NCBI GenBank assembly: GCA_028716145.1
Contig: JAQUQL010000006.1
Location: forward strand, 1-34,129
Source: Dehalococcoidales bacterium
GTDB taxonomy: Bacteria; Chloroflexota; Dehalococcoidia; Dehalococcoidales; CSSed11-197
Direction of reading: 5' to 3'
Length of the DNA: 34,129 nucleotides
Shown here: positions 16,370 through 23,791 of the stretch, in pieces
How positions within the stretch are numbered: the stretch's first letter is position 1
Layout: each line of letters begins with the position of its first letter
Translations under genes and position numbers: made by a program
The notes under the pieces: model-generated
Told to the model about the DNA's origin: nothing
Seen by the model: only the letters and a program-made list of their open reading frames with translations
Database searches by the model: none

Positions 16370-16852
16370 ATGTTAAACAAGATATTGAGGTTGCTCGAAG
16401 ACGACGGCCGCCTGACTCCAGAGCAGATCGCTACCATGCTGGGAACCGAGACTTCTCAGGTAAAAGAGCTCATAACCCAGGCAGAAAAAGACGGCCTTAT
16501 ACTCAAATACAAAGCAGTAGTAAACTGGGATAAAATCGCCGAAGAACAGGTGTGGGCGATCATTGAAGTTCGTGTAACCCCACAGATGAAAGCCGGCTTC
16601 GACGCCATCGCAGAGCGTATTTACAAGTTCCCTGAAGCCAGAACCGTGATGCTTGTGTCAGGCACCTACGATCTGGCCATTATTGTTACCGCCCGAAACA
16701 TGCACGAAGTTGCCAGCTTTGTTACTCATCGCCTGGCTCCAATCGAAGGAGTACAGGGCACTACTACCCACTTCCTTTTGAAACGCTATAAAGAGGATGG
16801 TGTGGTGCTGGACGATAAAAACAAGGGTATGCGCCAAAAAGTGGTGCTTTAA
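16370..16852 (+). CDS. Lrp/AsnC family regulator
   Basis: 160 residues. An N-terminal winged helix-turn-helix (about 1-55: LNKILRLLEDDGRLTPEQIATMLGTETSQVKELITQAEKDGLILKYKAVVNW) is followed by the RAM ligand-binding domain (about 62-145), containing VSGTYDLAIIVTARNMHEVASFV. Such proteins form octamers that sense amino acids. It stands 24 bases before the aminotransferase gene, so it is likely to regulate that gene in response to an amino acid. GAGGTG is placed well before the ATG. The short C-terminal tail (KNKGMRQKVVL) is basic. Confidence 0.92.
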   Translation: MLNKILRLLEDDGRLTPEQIATMLGTETSQVKELITQAEKDGLILKYKAVVNWDKIAEEQVWAIIEVRVTPQMKAGFDAIAERIYKFPEARTVMLVSGTYDLAIIVTARNMHEVASFVTHRLAPIEGVQGTTTHFLLKRYKEDGVVLDDKNKGMRQKVVL

Positions 16853-16876
16853 GAAGGTTTTGGGAGAGATAATCCG

Positions 16877-18094
16877 GTGACAATAAATTCGAAAATTCAA
16901 AATATCAACTGCTGCGACCATATTGCCCGCAGGGTTGGAGATATTGCTCCTTCTGGTATACGCAAGTTTTTCGACCTGCTGGCTTCGATGGACGGAGTCA
17001 TCTCTCTTGGAATAGGAGAGCCAGATTACCCTACCCCTTACCATATACGGGAAGCTGCAATCTCCTCTATTGAAAACGGCTATACGATGTATACTCCTAA
17101 TAGCGGTATACCCGAACTGCGCCAGGAGCTTTCCAAACACCTGAAAAACACCTATAACCTGGATTACGCCGATTCGCAGATTCTTATAACTGTTGGCGTT
17201 AGCGAGGCGATGGATCTAGCCGCTCGAGCGCTTGTAAACCCGGGTGATGAAGTACTTATCCCCGATCCCTGCTATGTTTCCTATTCACCCTGCGTGGTTC
17301 TTGCCGGCGGGGTACCAGTAATGATACCGACCTGCGAAGAAGAGCGCTTTGAAATATCGGCTGAAAAGATTGAGCCTTTAATCACCGAAAAAACTAAAGC
17401 TCTGCTTATCGGCTACCCGGCTAATCCAACCGGAACTATTATGCCGCGCGAAAAACTTGAGGAAATAGTTAAGCTTGCCAATCAACATGGTCTGATTATT
17501 ATTTCTGATGAGATCTATTCCCGCCTTGTCTACGATTGCGAACACACCTGTATCGCCACCCTTCCCGGTGCCTATGAAAATACTGTCTTTCTGGGTGGTT
17601 TTTCCAAGGCGTATGCCATGACCGGCTGGCGTATAGGTTATGCCGTTGGGCCAGCCAGCATCATCGCCGCGATGACCAAGATTCACCAGTACACCATCAT
17701 GAGCGTCCCCACGATGAGCCAGGTAGCCGCAGTGGAGGCACTTAGAAATGGAGAGACCAGCGCAGCAGAAATGGTCGCTGATTATAACAGGCGCCGTTTG
17801 GTAATGGTGAAGGGGTTATGCGATATAGGCCTTTCCTGTTTTAAGCCACAGGGAGCATTCTATGCGTTTCCTTCCATTAAAAACACCGGGATGACGAGCG
17901 AAGACTTTGCCCATAACCTGCTTATGGAGGAAAAGGTCGCCGTCGTCCCCGGCAATGCTTTCGGCCGGTGTGGAGAAGGTTACGTGCGCTGTTGCTATGC
18001 AACCTCGCTCAAGGAACTCTATGAAGCTCTGGAAAGAATGGAGCGTTTTCTTAAAAAGCGAGGAGCAAGCCAGGCTGCCACCTTCCAGGTGTAG
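16877..18094 (+). CDS. Aminotransferase class I/II (PLP)
   Basis: 405 residues, fold-type I. The Schiff-base Lys is K244 in GGFSKAYAMTGWRIGY; D211 and Y214 (SDEIYS) and N183 (YPANPTG) contact PLP, and the C-terminal YVRCCYA Arg would bind the substrate carboxylate. It falls in the aspartate/aromatic/alanine aminotransferase group (subfamily I-gamma-like); the exact amino acid cannot be read. GTG at 16877 follows GGGAG. Cotranscription with the upstream Lrp gene (24-base gap) suggests amino-acid-responsive expression. It ends three bases before the convergent trpS stop. Confidence 0.93.
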   Translation: MTINSKIQNINCCDHIARRVGDIAPSGIRKFFDLLASMDGVISLGIGEPDYPTPYHIREAAISSIENGYTMYTPNSGIPELRQELSKHLKNTYNLDYADSQILITVGVSEAMDLAARALVNPGDEVLIPDPCYVSYSPCVVLAGGVPVMIPTCEEERFEISAEKIEPLITEKTKALLIGYPANPTGTIMPREKLEEIVKLANQHGLIIISDEIYSRLVYDCEHTCIATLPGAYENTVFLGGFSKAYAMTGWRIGYAVGPASIIAAMTKIHQYTIMSVPTMSQVAAVEALRNGETSAAEMVADYNRRRLVMVKGLCDIGLSCFKPQGAFYAFPSIKNTGMTSEDFAHNLLMEEKVAVVPGNAFGRCGEGYVRCCYATSLKELYEALERMERFLKKRGASQAATFQV

Positions 18095-18097
18095 AAG

Positions 18098-19069
18098 TTA
18101 AGCCAGCCCCATTACCCGGCGGACCTCATCCATCGTCTTACGGGCAATCATACCGGCTTTTTCAGCTCCTTCACTTAGTACCTGGTTTACCAGTTCTGGC
18201 TGCTGTTCCAGCTCCCGGCGCCGCTCTCTGATTGGTTCAAGTTCCTGGTTCATTTTCTCTGCCAGACGCTTCTTACAATCTACACACCCAATGGTTGCGT
18301 TGCGGCAATTTCCGGCAATTTCATTAACTTCTTCACTATTAAAATATCCATGCAGCCGATAAACGTTGCAAATATCGGGGTTGCCTGGATCAGACCGAAA
18401 CTTTCGTGAAGGATCAGTAACAGCTCCCATAATCTTTTTAGTTGTCTCCTGGGCAGTTATGGCAAGTTCTATCAGGTTTCCAGTCTGCTTGCTCATTTTT
18501 TCTCCATCAAGACCTTGCACAATCGGGAAATCAGTAAGGCGCCCTTCAGGTTCAGGAAATACCGGGCTGAACCTGGTATTAAACCTTCTGACGATCTCCC
18601 GTGTAAGTTCCAGATGCGGCAACTGGTCCTGGCCAACAGGAACTGCTTCTGCTTTGTAAAGTAGAATATCTGCCGCCATAAGGACCGGGTATCCCACCAG
18701 ACCGTAGTTAACGTTATGGGGCTGGAGTTTAACTTTTTCTTTGAAAGTCGGCACCCTGAGCAGCCAGCTCAAAGGGGTAATCATAGACAGGTATGTATTG
18801 AGTTCAGCAACCTCGGGAACATGAGATTGCACAAACAGAATGCTTTTTTGCGGGTCGATCCCCCCTGCCATAATATCCATAACCATCTCGCGGGTGAGAC
18901 GGTTTAATTGCGAATTATCTTCCAGAGAAGTCAGCGCATGGATGTCCACCACACAATATACACAATCAAATTCGTCCTGCATATTAACCCAGTTCTGCAA
19001 AGCACCAAGATAATTTCCAATGTGCAGTCTACCGGTAGGACGCATGCCCGAAAAAATGCGCTTCTTCAT
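18098..19069 (-). CDS. trpS: Tryptophanyl-tRNA synthetase
   Basis: 323 residues, class I synthetase. HIGH-type motif HIGN (16-19) in RPTGRLHIGNYLGALQNW, GQDQLPHLELTREI, and KMSKQ (191-195) in GLDGEKMSKQTGN. Two CxxC-like cysteines in the C-terminal region (NATIGCVDCKKRLAEKMNQELEPIRERR) occur in many bacterial TrpRS. ATG at 19069 with AAGGAG upstream. It lies 58 bases downstream of ispH and may be cotranscribed with it. Confidence 0.97.
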   Translation of the reverse strand: MKKRIFSGMRPTGRLHIGNYLGALQNWVNMQDEFDCVYCVVDIHALTSLEDNSQLNRLTREMVMDIMAGGIDPQKSILFVQSHVPEVAELNTYLSMITPLSWLLRVPTFKEKVKLQPHNVNYGLVGYPVLMAADILLYKAEAVPVGQDQLPHLELTREIVRRFNTRFSPVFPEPEGRLTDFPIVQGLDGEKMSKQTGNLIELAITAQETTKKIMGAVTDPSRKFRSDPGNPDICNVYRLHGYFNSEEVNEIAGNCRNATIGCVDCKKRLAEKMNQELEPIRERRRELEQQPELVNQVLSEGAEKAGMIARKTMDEVRRVMGLA

Positions 19070-19127
19070 GTTTCTCCTTCAAGGGTTAATGTTTGAGTCT
19101 AGCACAAAGCTAATTTTACCTTCAAAT

Positions 19128-19988
19128 CTACCAGGAATCCGAAATCTGTTTAAGCCTGGAGATTACTCCGGCAATGGTTTCATCATCAGTAGATGCGCCA
19201 GCGGTAACACCAACCCTCTTTTTACCTTTAAGAAGAGATGGGTCGATTTCCGCAGAAGTTTCGATCAGGTGAGTTTCTGTAATTTCAGCACACATATCCC
19301 TTAGGTGGCGCGTATTGGCACTGTGGCGCCCACCGATAACGTAAACCAAATCGCAACCGCTTGCCAGTTCAAGTGTTTCCGCCTGGCGGTGGCGGGAATC
19401 ATGACAGATAGTATCGATTATCCTTATCTCCCGGTCGCGGAATATAGGCGAATTAATAAGGCTGGCAACAAAATCAGCAAATCTGGACGGGGTCTGGGTT
19501 GTCTGTGAGAGTATCCCCAGCTTTTTGGGCAGTTGCCTCATTTCGACAATGCTGTTTATATCCAGGGTGGCGATACCCTCTCCCTGTGCCCAGCCGATTA
19601 TTCCCTTAACTTCAACATGGCCGGCATCCCCGAATACTATTACAAAGTAGCCCGCCTTATAAAGTCTGGCTGCTGCCTGTTGCGCCCGGGTGACGTAAGG
19701 ACAGGTAGTATCTATAATACCTACTTGCTTCTGTTTTATTTCATCTAAAACCCGGGGAGCTACTCCATGGGCGCTGATTACCACAGTTTTACCGCTGATT
19801 TCACTGATTCCATCAACAGCTCTTACGCCGTTTTCCTCCAGCTTTGCCTGTACCTGGCGGTTGTGTACAAGCGCGCCCAGTGTCTCAACTCCATTTTGAG
19901 AGTGAGATACTTCGGTAACACGCTCAATCGCCCTTCTCACCCCCTGGCAGAAACCTATATTGGAAGCAGTAACAATTTCAAACGGCAT
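19128..19988 (-). CDS. ispH: 4-Hydroxy-3-methylbut-2-enyl diphosphate reductase
   Basis: 286 residues from ATG at 19988; last step of the MEP isoprenoid pathway, making IPP and DMAPP with a [4Fe-4S] centre. With this start the cluster cysteines are C14 (GFCQGV), C96 (TTCPYV) and C195 (DTICHDSRHRQ), and the active-site residues fall at H74 (SAHGV), H124 and E126 (GHVEVKG), matching the E. coli numbering closely and supporting the ATG over the GTG at 20003. SQTTQT holds the conserved Thr. GGGGG lies four bases before the ATG. A divergent lipoprotein gene starts about 180 bases away. Confidence 0.95.
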   Translation of the reverse strand: MPFEIVTASNIGFCQGVRRAIERVTEVSHSQNGVETLGALVHNRQVQAKLEENGVRAVDGISEISGKTVVISAHGVAPRVLDEIKQKQVGIIDTTCPYVTRAQQAAARLYKAGYFVIVFGDAGHVEVKGIIGWAQGEGIATLDINSIVEMRQLPKKLGILSQTTQTPSRFADFVASLINSPIFRDREIRIIDTICHDSRHRQAETLELASGCDLVYVIGGRHSANTRHLRDMCAEITETHLIETSAEIDPSLLKGKKRVGVTAGASTDDETIAGVISRLKQISDSW

Positions 19989-20067
19989 AACGCCCCCATT
20001 CACTTCTTCTAAAACAGATTATAACCCGGCAGAAGCTGTGTTGCCAAAAAACAAATATAAAATACGG

Positions 20068-20097
20068 TTGACTTTAACGCCGCAGCCAATCTAGAAT
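20068..20097 (+). promoter_or_regulatory. Promoter of the lipoprotein operon
   Basis: TTGACT (20068-20073), an 18-nt spacer, TAGAAT (20092-20097): 5/6 in each hexamer. The start would be near 20104, leaving a leader of about 60 nt that contains an inverted repeat. Confidence 0.65.
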
Positions 20098-20117
20098 ACA
20101 AAGAAGGGCTGACCGGT

Positions 20118-20136
20118 TCAATACCCCTGGTATTGA
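20118..20136. repeat. Perfect inverted repeat in the lipoprotein leader
   Basis: TCAATACC-CCT-GGTATTGA: perfect 8-bp arms around three bases, 21 bases past the -10 box and 30 bases before the TTG start. Its size and place fit a repressor operator; as RNA the 3-nt loop would make a short hairpin with no T-run, so it is not a terminator. Confidence 0.5.
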
Positions 20137-20166
20137 TACAGACTATAATGCTTTATGGAGATACTG

Positions 20167-20541
20167 TTGAAACGAATAATTAAAGCTATTCTCCCCCTTC
20201 TTGTTATTGCAGGTCTGTTTGCAACCTCCTGCACTCTTGGTAACCCTTCTTACCTCGAGGGAAAGTTAACCATTCTGCCCGAACCGGGAGAGGGGGAAAG
20301 CCCTGCACTGGTCTACAGTGCCTGCCAGGTAATGGTTTATGATACTCAAACCGGCAAGCTCTCGCATGTTTTAGGCATCGATGATAGTGGCTATTACTCC
20401 ACCAAAATTCGCCCCGGAAGTTATGTTATTGATCTATATCGCATGGGGGCAATCGGCAAAACAAACGACGTCCCAAACGTAGTTCAAGTCGAAAGCGGGC
20501 AAACCCTGGTACTGGATATCGATCTGGATACCCGCCGTTAA
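20167..20541 (+). CDS. Putative lipoprotein, 124 residues
   Basis: From TTG at 20167 (GGAG six bases upstream) the product opens MKRIIKAILPLLVIAGLFATSC, a lipoprotein signal with the Cys at residue 22; an in-frame ATG at 20155 would bury the Shine-Dalgarno. The mature part has a beta-rich pattern with one central GIDDSGYYSTKIRPGSYVIDLYR block, resembling the short carboxypeptidase-regulatory-like (prealbumin/Cna-B-like) beta-sandwich units that occur in secreted proteins (a segment ending in GxYxxxIxPGxYxVDL). It lies 19 bases before a second lipoprotein gene. Function unknown. Confidence 0.78.
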   Translation: MKRIIKAILPLLVIAGLFATSCTLGNPSYLEGKLTILPEPGEGESPALVYSACQVMVYDTQTGKLSHVLGIDDSGYYSTKIRPGSYVIDLYRMGAIGKTNDVPNVVQVESGQTLVLDIDLDTRR

Positions 20542-20560
20542 TATTTTAGAGGAAACGACA

Positions 20561-20986
20561 ATGAAAAAATATCTGGTACCTGTGATTCTTCTGGCTATGG
20601 CCAGCCTTTTTACAGCATCCTGCGGGAAAAATAACGGTGATGTTGCTGCAGTCCTCGGTCACGGCTTTCCCCTGGCTATAGGCCAAACAGCAATGATTGA
20701 TGGGGAAGAGCTTGAAATCAAGTTTATCGAGATCCTTGAAGATTCCCGCTGCCCGGCTGGAGCGCAGTGCGTATGGGAAGGAAGAGTTAGCGCCAGAGTT
20801 GAGTTTAAAGACAGTGCAGGTTCCTACAAAATGGTTCTGGTTCAGTCAGGTTCAGATAGCGGATATGTAGAAGAAAGTTATAAGGACTATCTCATCAGTT
20901 ATAAAATAACCCCATACCCCCAACAAAACGAAGAGATAGAAAAACAGAATTATCGTCTGCTGCTTACCATCCATCGCGATCAATAA
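20561..20986 (+). CDS. Putative lipoprotein with EDSRCP-type domain
   Basis: 141 residues. MKKYLVPVILLAMASLFTASC is a lipoprotein signal with the lipid-accepting Cys at 21. The mature part contains an IEILEDSRCPAGAQCVWEGRV stretch: EDSRCPxxxxCxWxG recurs in many uncharacterised secreted proteins of diverse bacteria, where the two Cys may form a disulfide. The rest is beta-rich (MVLVQSGSDSGYVEESYKDYLISYKITPYPQ). It is probably cotranscribed with the preceding lipoprotein from the promoter at 20068. Role unknown. Confidence 0.8.
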   Translation: MKKYLVPVILLAMASLFTASCGKNNGDVAAVLGHGFPLAIGQTAMIDGEELEIKFIEILEDSRCPAGAQCVWEGRVSARVEFKDSAGSYKMVLVQSGSDSGYVEESYKDYLISYKITPYPQQNEEIEKQNYRLLLTIHRDQ

Positions 20987-21095
20987 AAGTTTAACAGGAG
21001 GAAGTTTCCAACCCTAAAATACTGAAACTGTAAAACCTAACCTTTTATCATCTAAAGTCGTTATACATGATGAAGATAATAAAAGGAGGTCAAAA

Positions 21096-21209
21096 GTGGC
21101 AAACCCCCTTATAATGTGGCGCCGGATAGTTTATTATGTTACATGGGTATTGATGCCACCGGAAAAACGTTACGTTTATTTATGGAATCGGAGTAGAAAA
21201 CGTGTATAA
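21096..21209 (+). CDS. Very small protein, 37 residues (EKRYxYLW motif)
   Basis: GTG at 21096 with a near-perfect Shine-Dalgarno (AAAAGGAGG, six bases before). The 37-residue product MANPLIMWRRIVYYVTWVLM...KRV has a short aromatic/hydrophobic stretch (IVYYVTWVLM) and ends with PPEKRYVYLWNRSRKRV. The same tail, EKRYxYLWxRxR, ends the next gene, so the two look like a related pair. Strongly basic. No Cys. It may be a short membrane-associated or RNA-binding peptide; no family recognised. Confidence 0.6.
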   Translation: MANPLIMWRRIVYYVTWVLMPPEKRYVYLWNRSRKRV

Positions 21210-21240
21210 TACAGATGCAAACCAAAACCGGGAGGAAACA

Positions 21241-21438
21241 GTGGACGACAAAACCAAAAACACCCTCGTATTGCTTACCGGAGCCCTGGTAGTAGGTGGC
21301 TTTGTTGTATCACCGGTAGGCCGTAAGATAATATCGCGTGCCAAATGGCGGATGATGAGTGCTGAAAAGCGATACGCATATCTCTGGGAACGCACACGGC
21401 AAAGCCTCTACTCCACCCCTGCCAGTTCCGAGGCTTAA
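21241..21438 (+). CDS. Small protein, 65 residues (EKRYxYLW motif)
   Basis: GTG at 21241 is supported by GGGAGG five bases upstream; an ATG at 21202 would overlap the preceding small gene. One hydrophobic segment (about residues 8-24, TLVLLTGALVVGGFVVSPVG) is followed by a basic region (RKIISRAKWRMM) and then SAEKRYAYLWERTRQSLYS, matching the tail of the 37-residue neighbour. A single-pass membrane protein with a basic cytoplasmic tail is the simplest reading. A bidirectional terminator lies about 120 bases downstream. Confidence 0.7.
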   Translation: MDDKTKNTLVLLTGALVVGGFVVSPVGRKIISRAKWRMMSAEKRYAYLWERTRQSLYSTPASSEA

Positions 21439-21558
21439 CCAGAAATGCTGGATACTGGAACAATTAAACAGTCTAACGCCCTGTACAACCCCTGTTTTGC
21501 CGTTTTTGCACCGGTTAGAAGGGTATTTTTATAAACCAAGGTTAAAGGACAATAAAAC

Positions 21559-21596
21559 AAACCGCTCCAATAACAACGTGAGCGGTTTTTTTATTT
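21559..21596. terminator. Bidirectional intrinsic terminator
   Basis: AAACCGCTC (21559-21567) and GAGCGGTTT (21580-21588) form a 9-bp stem with a 12-nt loop; the plus strand runs into TTTTATTTTA and the minus strand into a T-rich tract (TTTGTTTTATT). It ends the small-gene unit on the plus strand and can also end the zinc-finger gene arriving from the right. Confidence 0.85.
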
Positions 21597-21773
21597 TATC
21601 CCGATGCTGCCAGTTCCATTGCATTCAGGGCAGATTCTGGTTCCCATTTTTTCAGAGCGGGTAAGGGGCGCCCTGGGATTTGCACCCAGCGGAATACTTT
21701 TTGCCACTTTGCCAGTACCATTGCACAAAGGGCACTTTGAAAGTATTGACATACACTCCCTCTTCATCTCCAT
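21591..21773 (-). CDS. Small DnaJ-like double zinc-knuckle protein, 60 residues
   Basis: 60 residues with two CxxCxGxG repeats, C14-P-L-C17-NGTGKV and C48-P-E-C51-NGTGSIG, the pattern of the DnaJ cysteine-rich region; a loop of about 30 residues (SIPLGANPRAPLTRSEKMGTRI) separates them. Two repeats could co-bind one zinc. No J-domain. ATG at 21773 follows a TATAAT box (minus strand, 21790-21785) 12 bases away; a later ATG, residue 8, has a GGGAG close by, so the start is uncertain. Such stand-alone zinc knuckles are seen as folding or redox adaptor proteins; this is inference. Confidence 0.65.
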   Translation of the reverse strand: MEMKRECMSILSKCPLCNGTGKVAKSIPLGANPRAPLTRSEKMGTRICPECNGTGSIGIK

Positions 21774-21829
21774 CGGTTTACCCGATTATACACCAGGTCA
21801 AACTGGAAAAGTATACCCGTGCTAACACC

Positions 21830-23179
21830 TTAAGACTGTTTTTTGTCATTACCGAACCGTTCTGGCCACCAGGACAGCAGCCGTTGCCTGACTCCCCGCT
21901 CAAAACCCTCTTCGCTCGGATGATAATATCTCCGGTTTTTTAGTGAATCGGGCAGATTTTGCTGGCGCACAAAGTGCCCCTCATACTGGTGAGCATATTT
22001 ATAACCCTTCCCATAGCCGGCTTCTTTCATAAGATTTGTCACTGCATTTCGCAGGTGGAGCGGCACTGGCTCACTGGATGAACGGGCAATATCGGCCTGA
22101 ACATTGGCGTAAGCTGCATATAAAGAATTACTTTTTGGCGCAGTAGCCAGGTAAACCACCAGCTCTGCTAAAGCTAGTTTGGCTTCCGGCATACCAACAA
22201 AATGAACCGCCTGCTGGGCCGCCATGGCAACCACTAAAGCCTGTGGATCTGCCATACCAACATCTTCAGTAGCAAAGCGAATCAACCGCCGGGCTATATA
22301 CAGAGGGTCCTCTCCGGCTTCAATCATACGGCCAAGCCAGTAAAGTGCACCGTCCGGATCAGAGCCGCGCATTGTTTTATGCAGGGCTGATATCGTATCG
22401 TAGTGGGCATCACCAGATTTATCGTATTTAAGTGCCCGGTGTCCAACCACGTCTTCAAGTATCGCCAGCGTCAGACGGCGGCGATTATGCTCATCCGGAG
22501 CGGTTGCGTTTGCAGCTGCTTCTAAAAAATTTAGCCCCTGCCTGGCATCATGGTCAGCTATGCTGACCAGCCAGTCCAGAGCATTTTCATCTACCACAAG
22601 ACCGAGCATTCCGATGCCTTTTTCGGAATCTCCGATCGCTCTTTGAAGAATCGTGCGTATTTCATCATCGCCAAGAGGGTGCAATATTATTACCTGGCAA
22701 CGGGATAAAAGTGGTGATATCACTTCAAAAGAAGGGTTTTCAGTGGTGGCCCCAATGAGGGTTACCGTGCCATCTTCAACGTAAGGTAAAACTGCATCCT
22801 GCTGGGCTTTATTAAAACGATGAATCTCATCAATAAACAATACGGTGCGCTGGCTGGTCAGCCCCAGGCGCTTTCCGGCTTCATCCATTACCTTTCTCAG
22901 ATCAGCTACTCCTGCACTAACAGCAGATACCGGAGAAAAAAACGAATGAGTGGTCTTGGCAATTATACTGGCCAGAGTAGTTTTCCCACTGCCTGGCGGT
23001 CCCCATAATATTGCAGATGGCAGTTTATCAGCTTCGATTGCCTGCCTGAAAGCCCTGCCTTTGCCAATTACGTGCCCCTGGCCAACAAACTCTTCAAAAC
23101 TTTGTGGCCTCATCCTGGCAGCCAGCGGTGCACTTTTTTGCTTCAAATCGCTAGCCCGGCCAGAGAACATATCCTGCAT
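21830..23179 (-). CDS. rarA: Replication-associated recombination protein A (AAA+ ATPase)
   Basis: 449 residues, RarA/MgsA/WRNIP1 family clamp-loader-like ATPase acting at stalled replication forks. Walker A is GPPGSGKTT (60-68), Walker B LFIDEIHRFNK (115-124), sensor 1 GATTENPSF, and the C-terminal domain has the RarA signatures KYDKSGDAHYDTISALHKTMRGSDPDGALYWLGRMIEAGEDPLYIARRL and YKYAHQYEGHFV. The length is standard. ATG at 23179 has GAGGT upstream. It follows the PH-domain gene by four bases and is likely cotranscribed with it. Confidence 0.96.
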   Translation of the reverse strand: MQDMFSGRASDLKQKSAPLAARMRPQSFEEFVGQGHVIGKGRAFRQAIEADKLPSAILWGPPGSGKTTLASIIAKTTHSFFSPVSAVSAGVADLRKVMDEAGKRLGLTSQRTVLFIDEIHRFNKAQQDAVLPYVEDGTVTLIGATTENPSFEVISPLLSRCQVIILHPLGDDEIRTILQRAIGDSEKGIGMLGLVVDENALDWLVSIADHDARQGLNFLEAAANATAPDEHNRRRLTLAILEDVVGHRALKYDKSGDAHYDTISALHKTMRGSDPDGALYWLGRMIEAGEDPLYIARRLIRFATEDVGMADPQALVVAMAAQQAVHFVGMPEAKLALAELVVYLATAPKSNSLYAAYANVQADIARSSSEPVPLHLRNAVTNLMKEAGYGKGYKYAHQYEGHFVRQQNLPDSLKNRRYYHPSEEGFERGVRQRLLSWWPERFGNDKKQS

Positions 23180-23183
23180 TAGA

Positions 23184-23705
23184 TTACCTCAATTTCCGGC
23201 TGATGATTCCGGCAATTTCATCAGGCTTCCGTGAAGAAAAAACCAGTTTGGAGTATTTGCCTTCCTTGAGGGTAAGCTCAACAGTCGGCGCTGACAGGAT
23301 ATTAAACACTATGGACGGCTTTTTACCGGACCACGTAATTCGAATACCCCATCCACCATATCTTAAGCCCGGTTTTTCAACAACACTAACTTCAGCTATA
23401 TTAGAAAAAGGCTGACGGTGGCTGAAAAACCCATAACGGATATTTACTTCACTGCTGGTGAGGCTTATTTCTATTTTCCTCATCTTGAAAATCATTAACC
23501 CCAGGGGGGCAAAAACAACCAGCATGATAAGCCAGAGCCATGCAGGAGCATCATCAATCAAAGTTTCAGGATTTAAAACAGAGTATATGAAAAATCCCAG
23601 AAAAAGCAGGGTAAAGCCAATAAACAATCCCGCCAACCATAGATTAGCCCCAGAGGCTATCTCCTCTTCGTATTCTGTATCGCGGTAGATTATTGTATCT
23701 CGCAT
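23184..23705 (-). CDS. Membrane protein with bacterial PH-like domain
   Basis: 173 residues from ATG at 23705 (GGG upstream); a TTG at 23711 is also possible. Two hydrophobic segments (about 22-45 and 57-74) form a hairpin anchor, then KMRKIEISLTSSEVNIRYGFFSHRQPFSNIAEVSVVEKPGLRYGGWGIRITWSGKKP and a second beta-rich half, as in DUF304/bPH-type domains that follow a membrane hairpin. The GGWGIRITW block is typical. Function unknown. It is four bases upstream of rarA. Confidence 0.72.
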   Translation of the reverse strand: MRDTIIYRDTEYEEEIASGANLWLAGLFIGFTLLFLGFFIYSVLNPETLIDDAPAWLWLIMLVVFAPLGLMIFKMRKIEISLTSSEVNIRYGFFSHRQPFSNIAEVSVVEKPGLRYGGWGIRITWSGKKPSIVFNILSAPTVELTLKEGKYSKLVFSSRKPDEIAGIISRKLR

Positions 23706-23791
23706 TTGCAACCCGGTTTCTTAATTATTTTTAACCACCTGTTTAACTCTCATGGCATGCCCTTGTGTCCAGTTGACGCTTGCCAGTTAAT

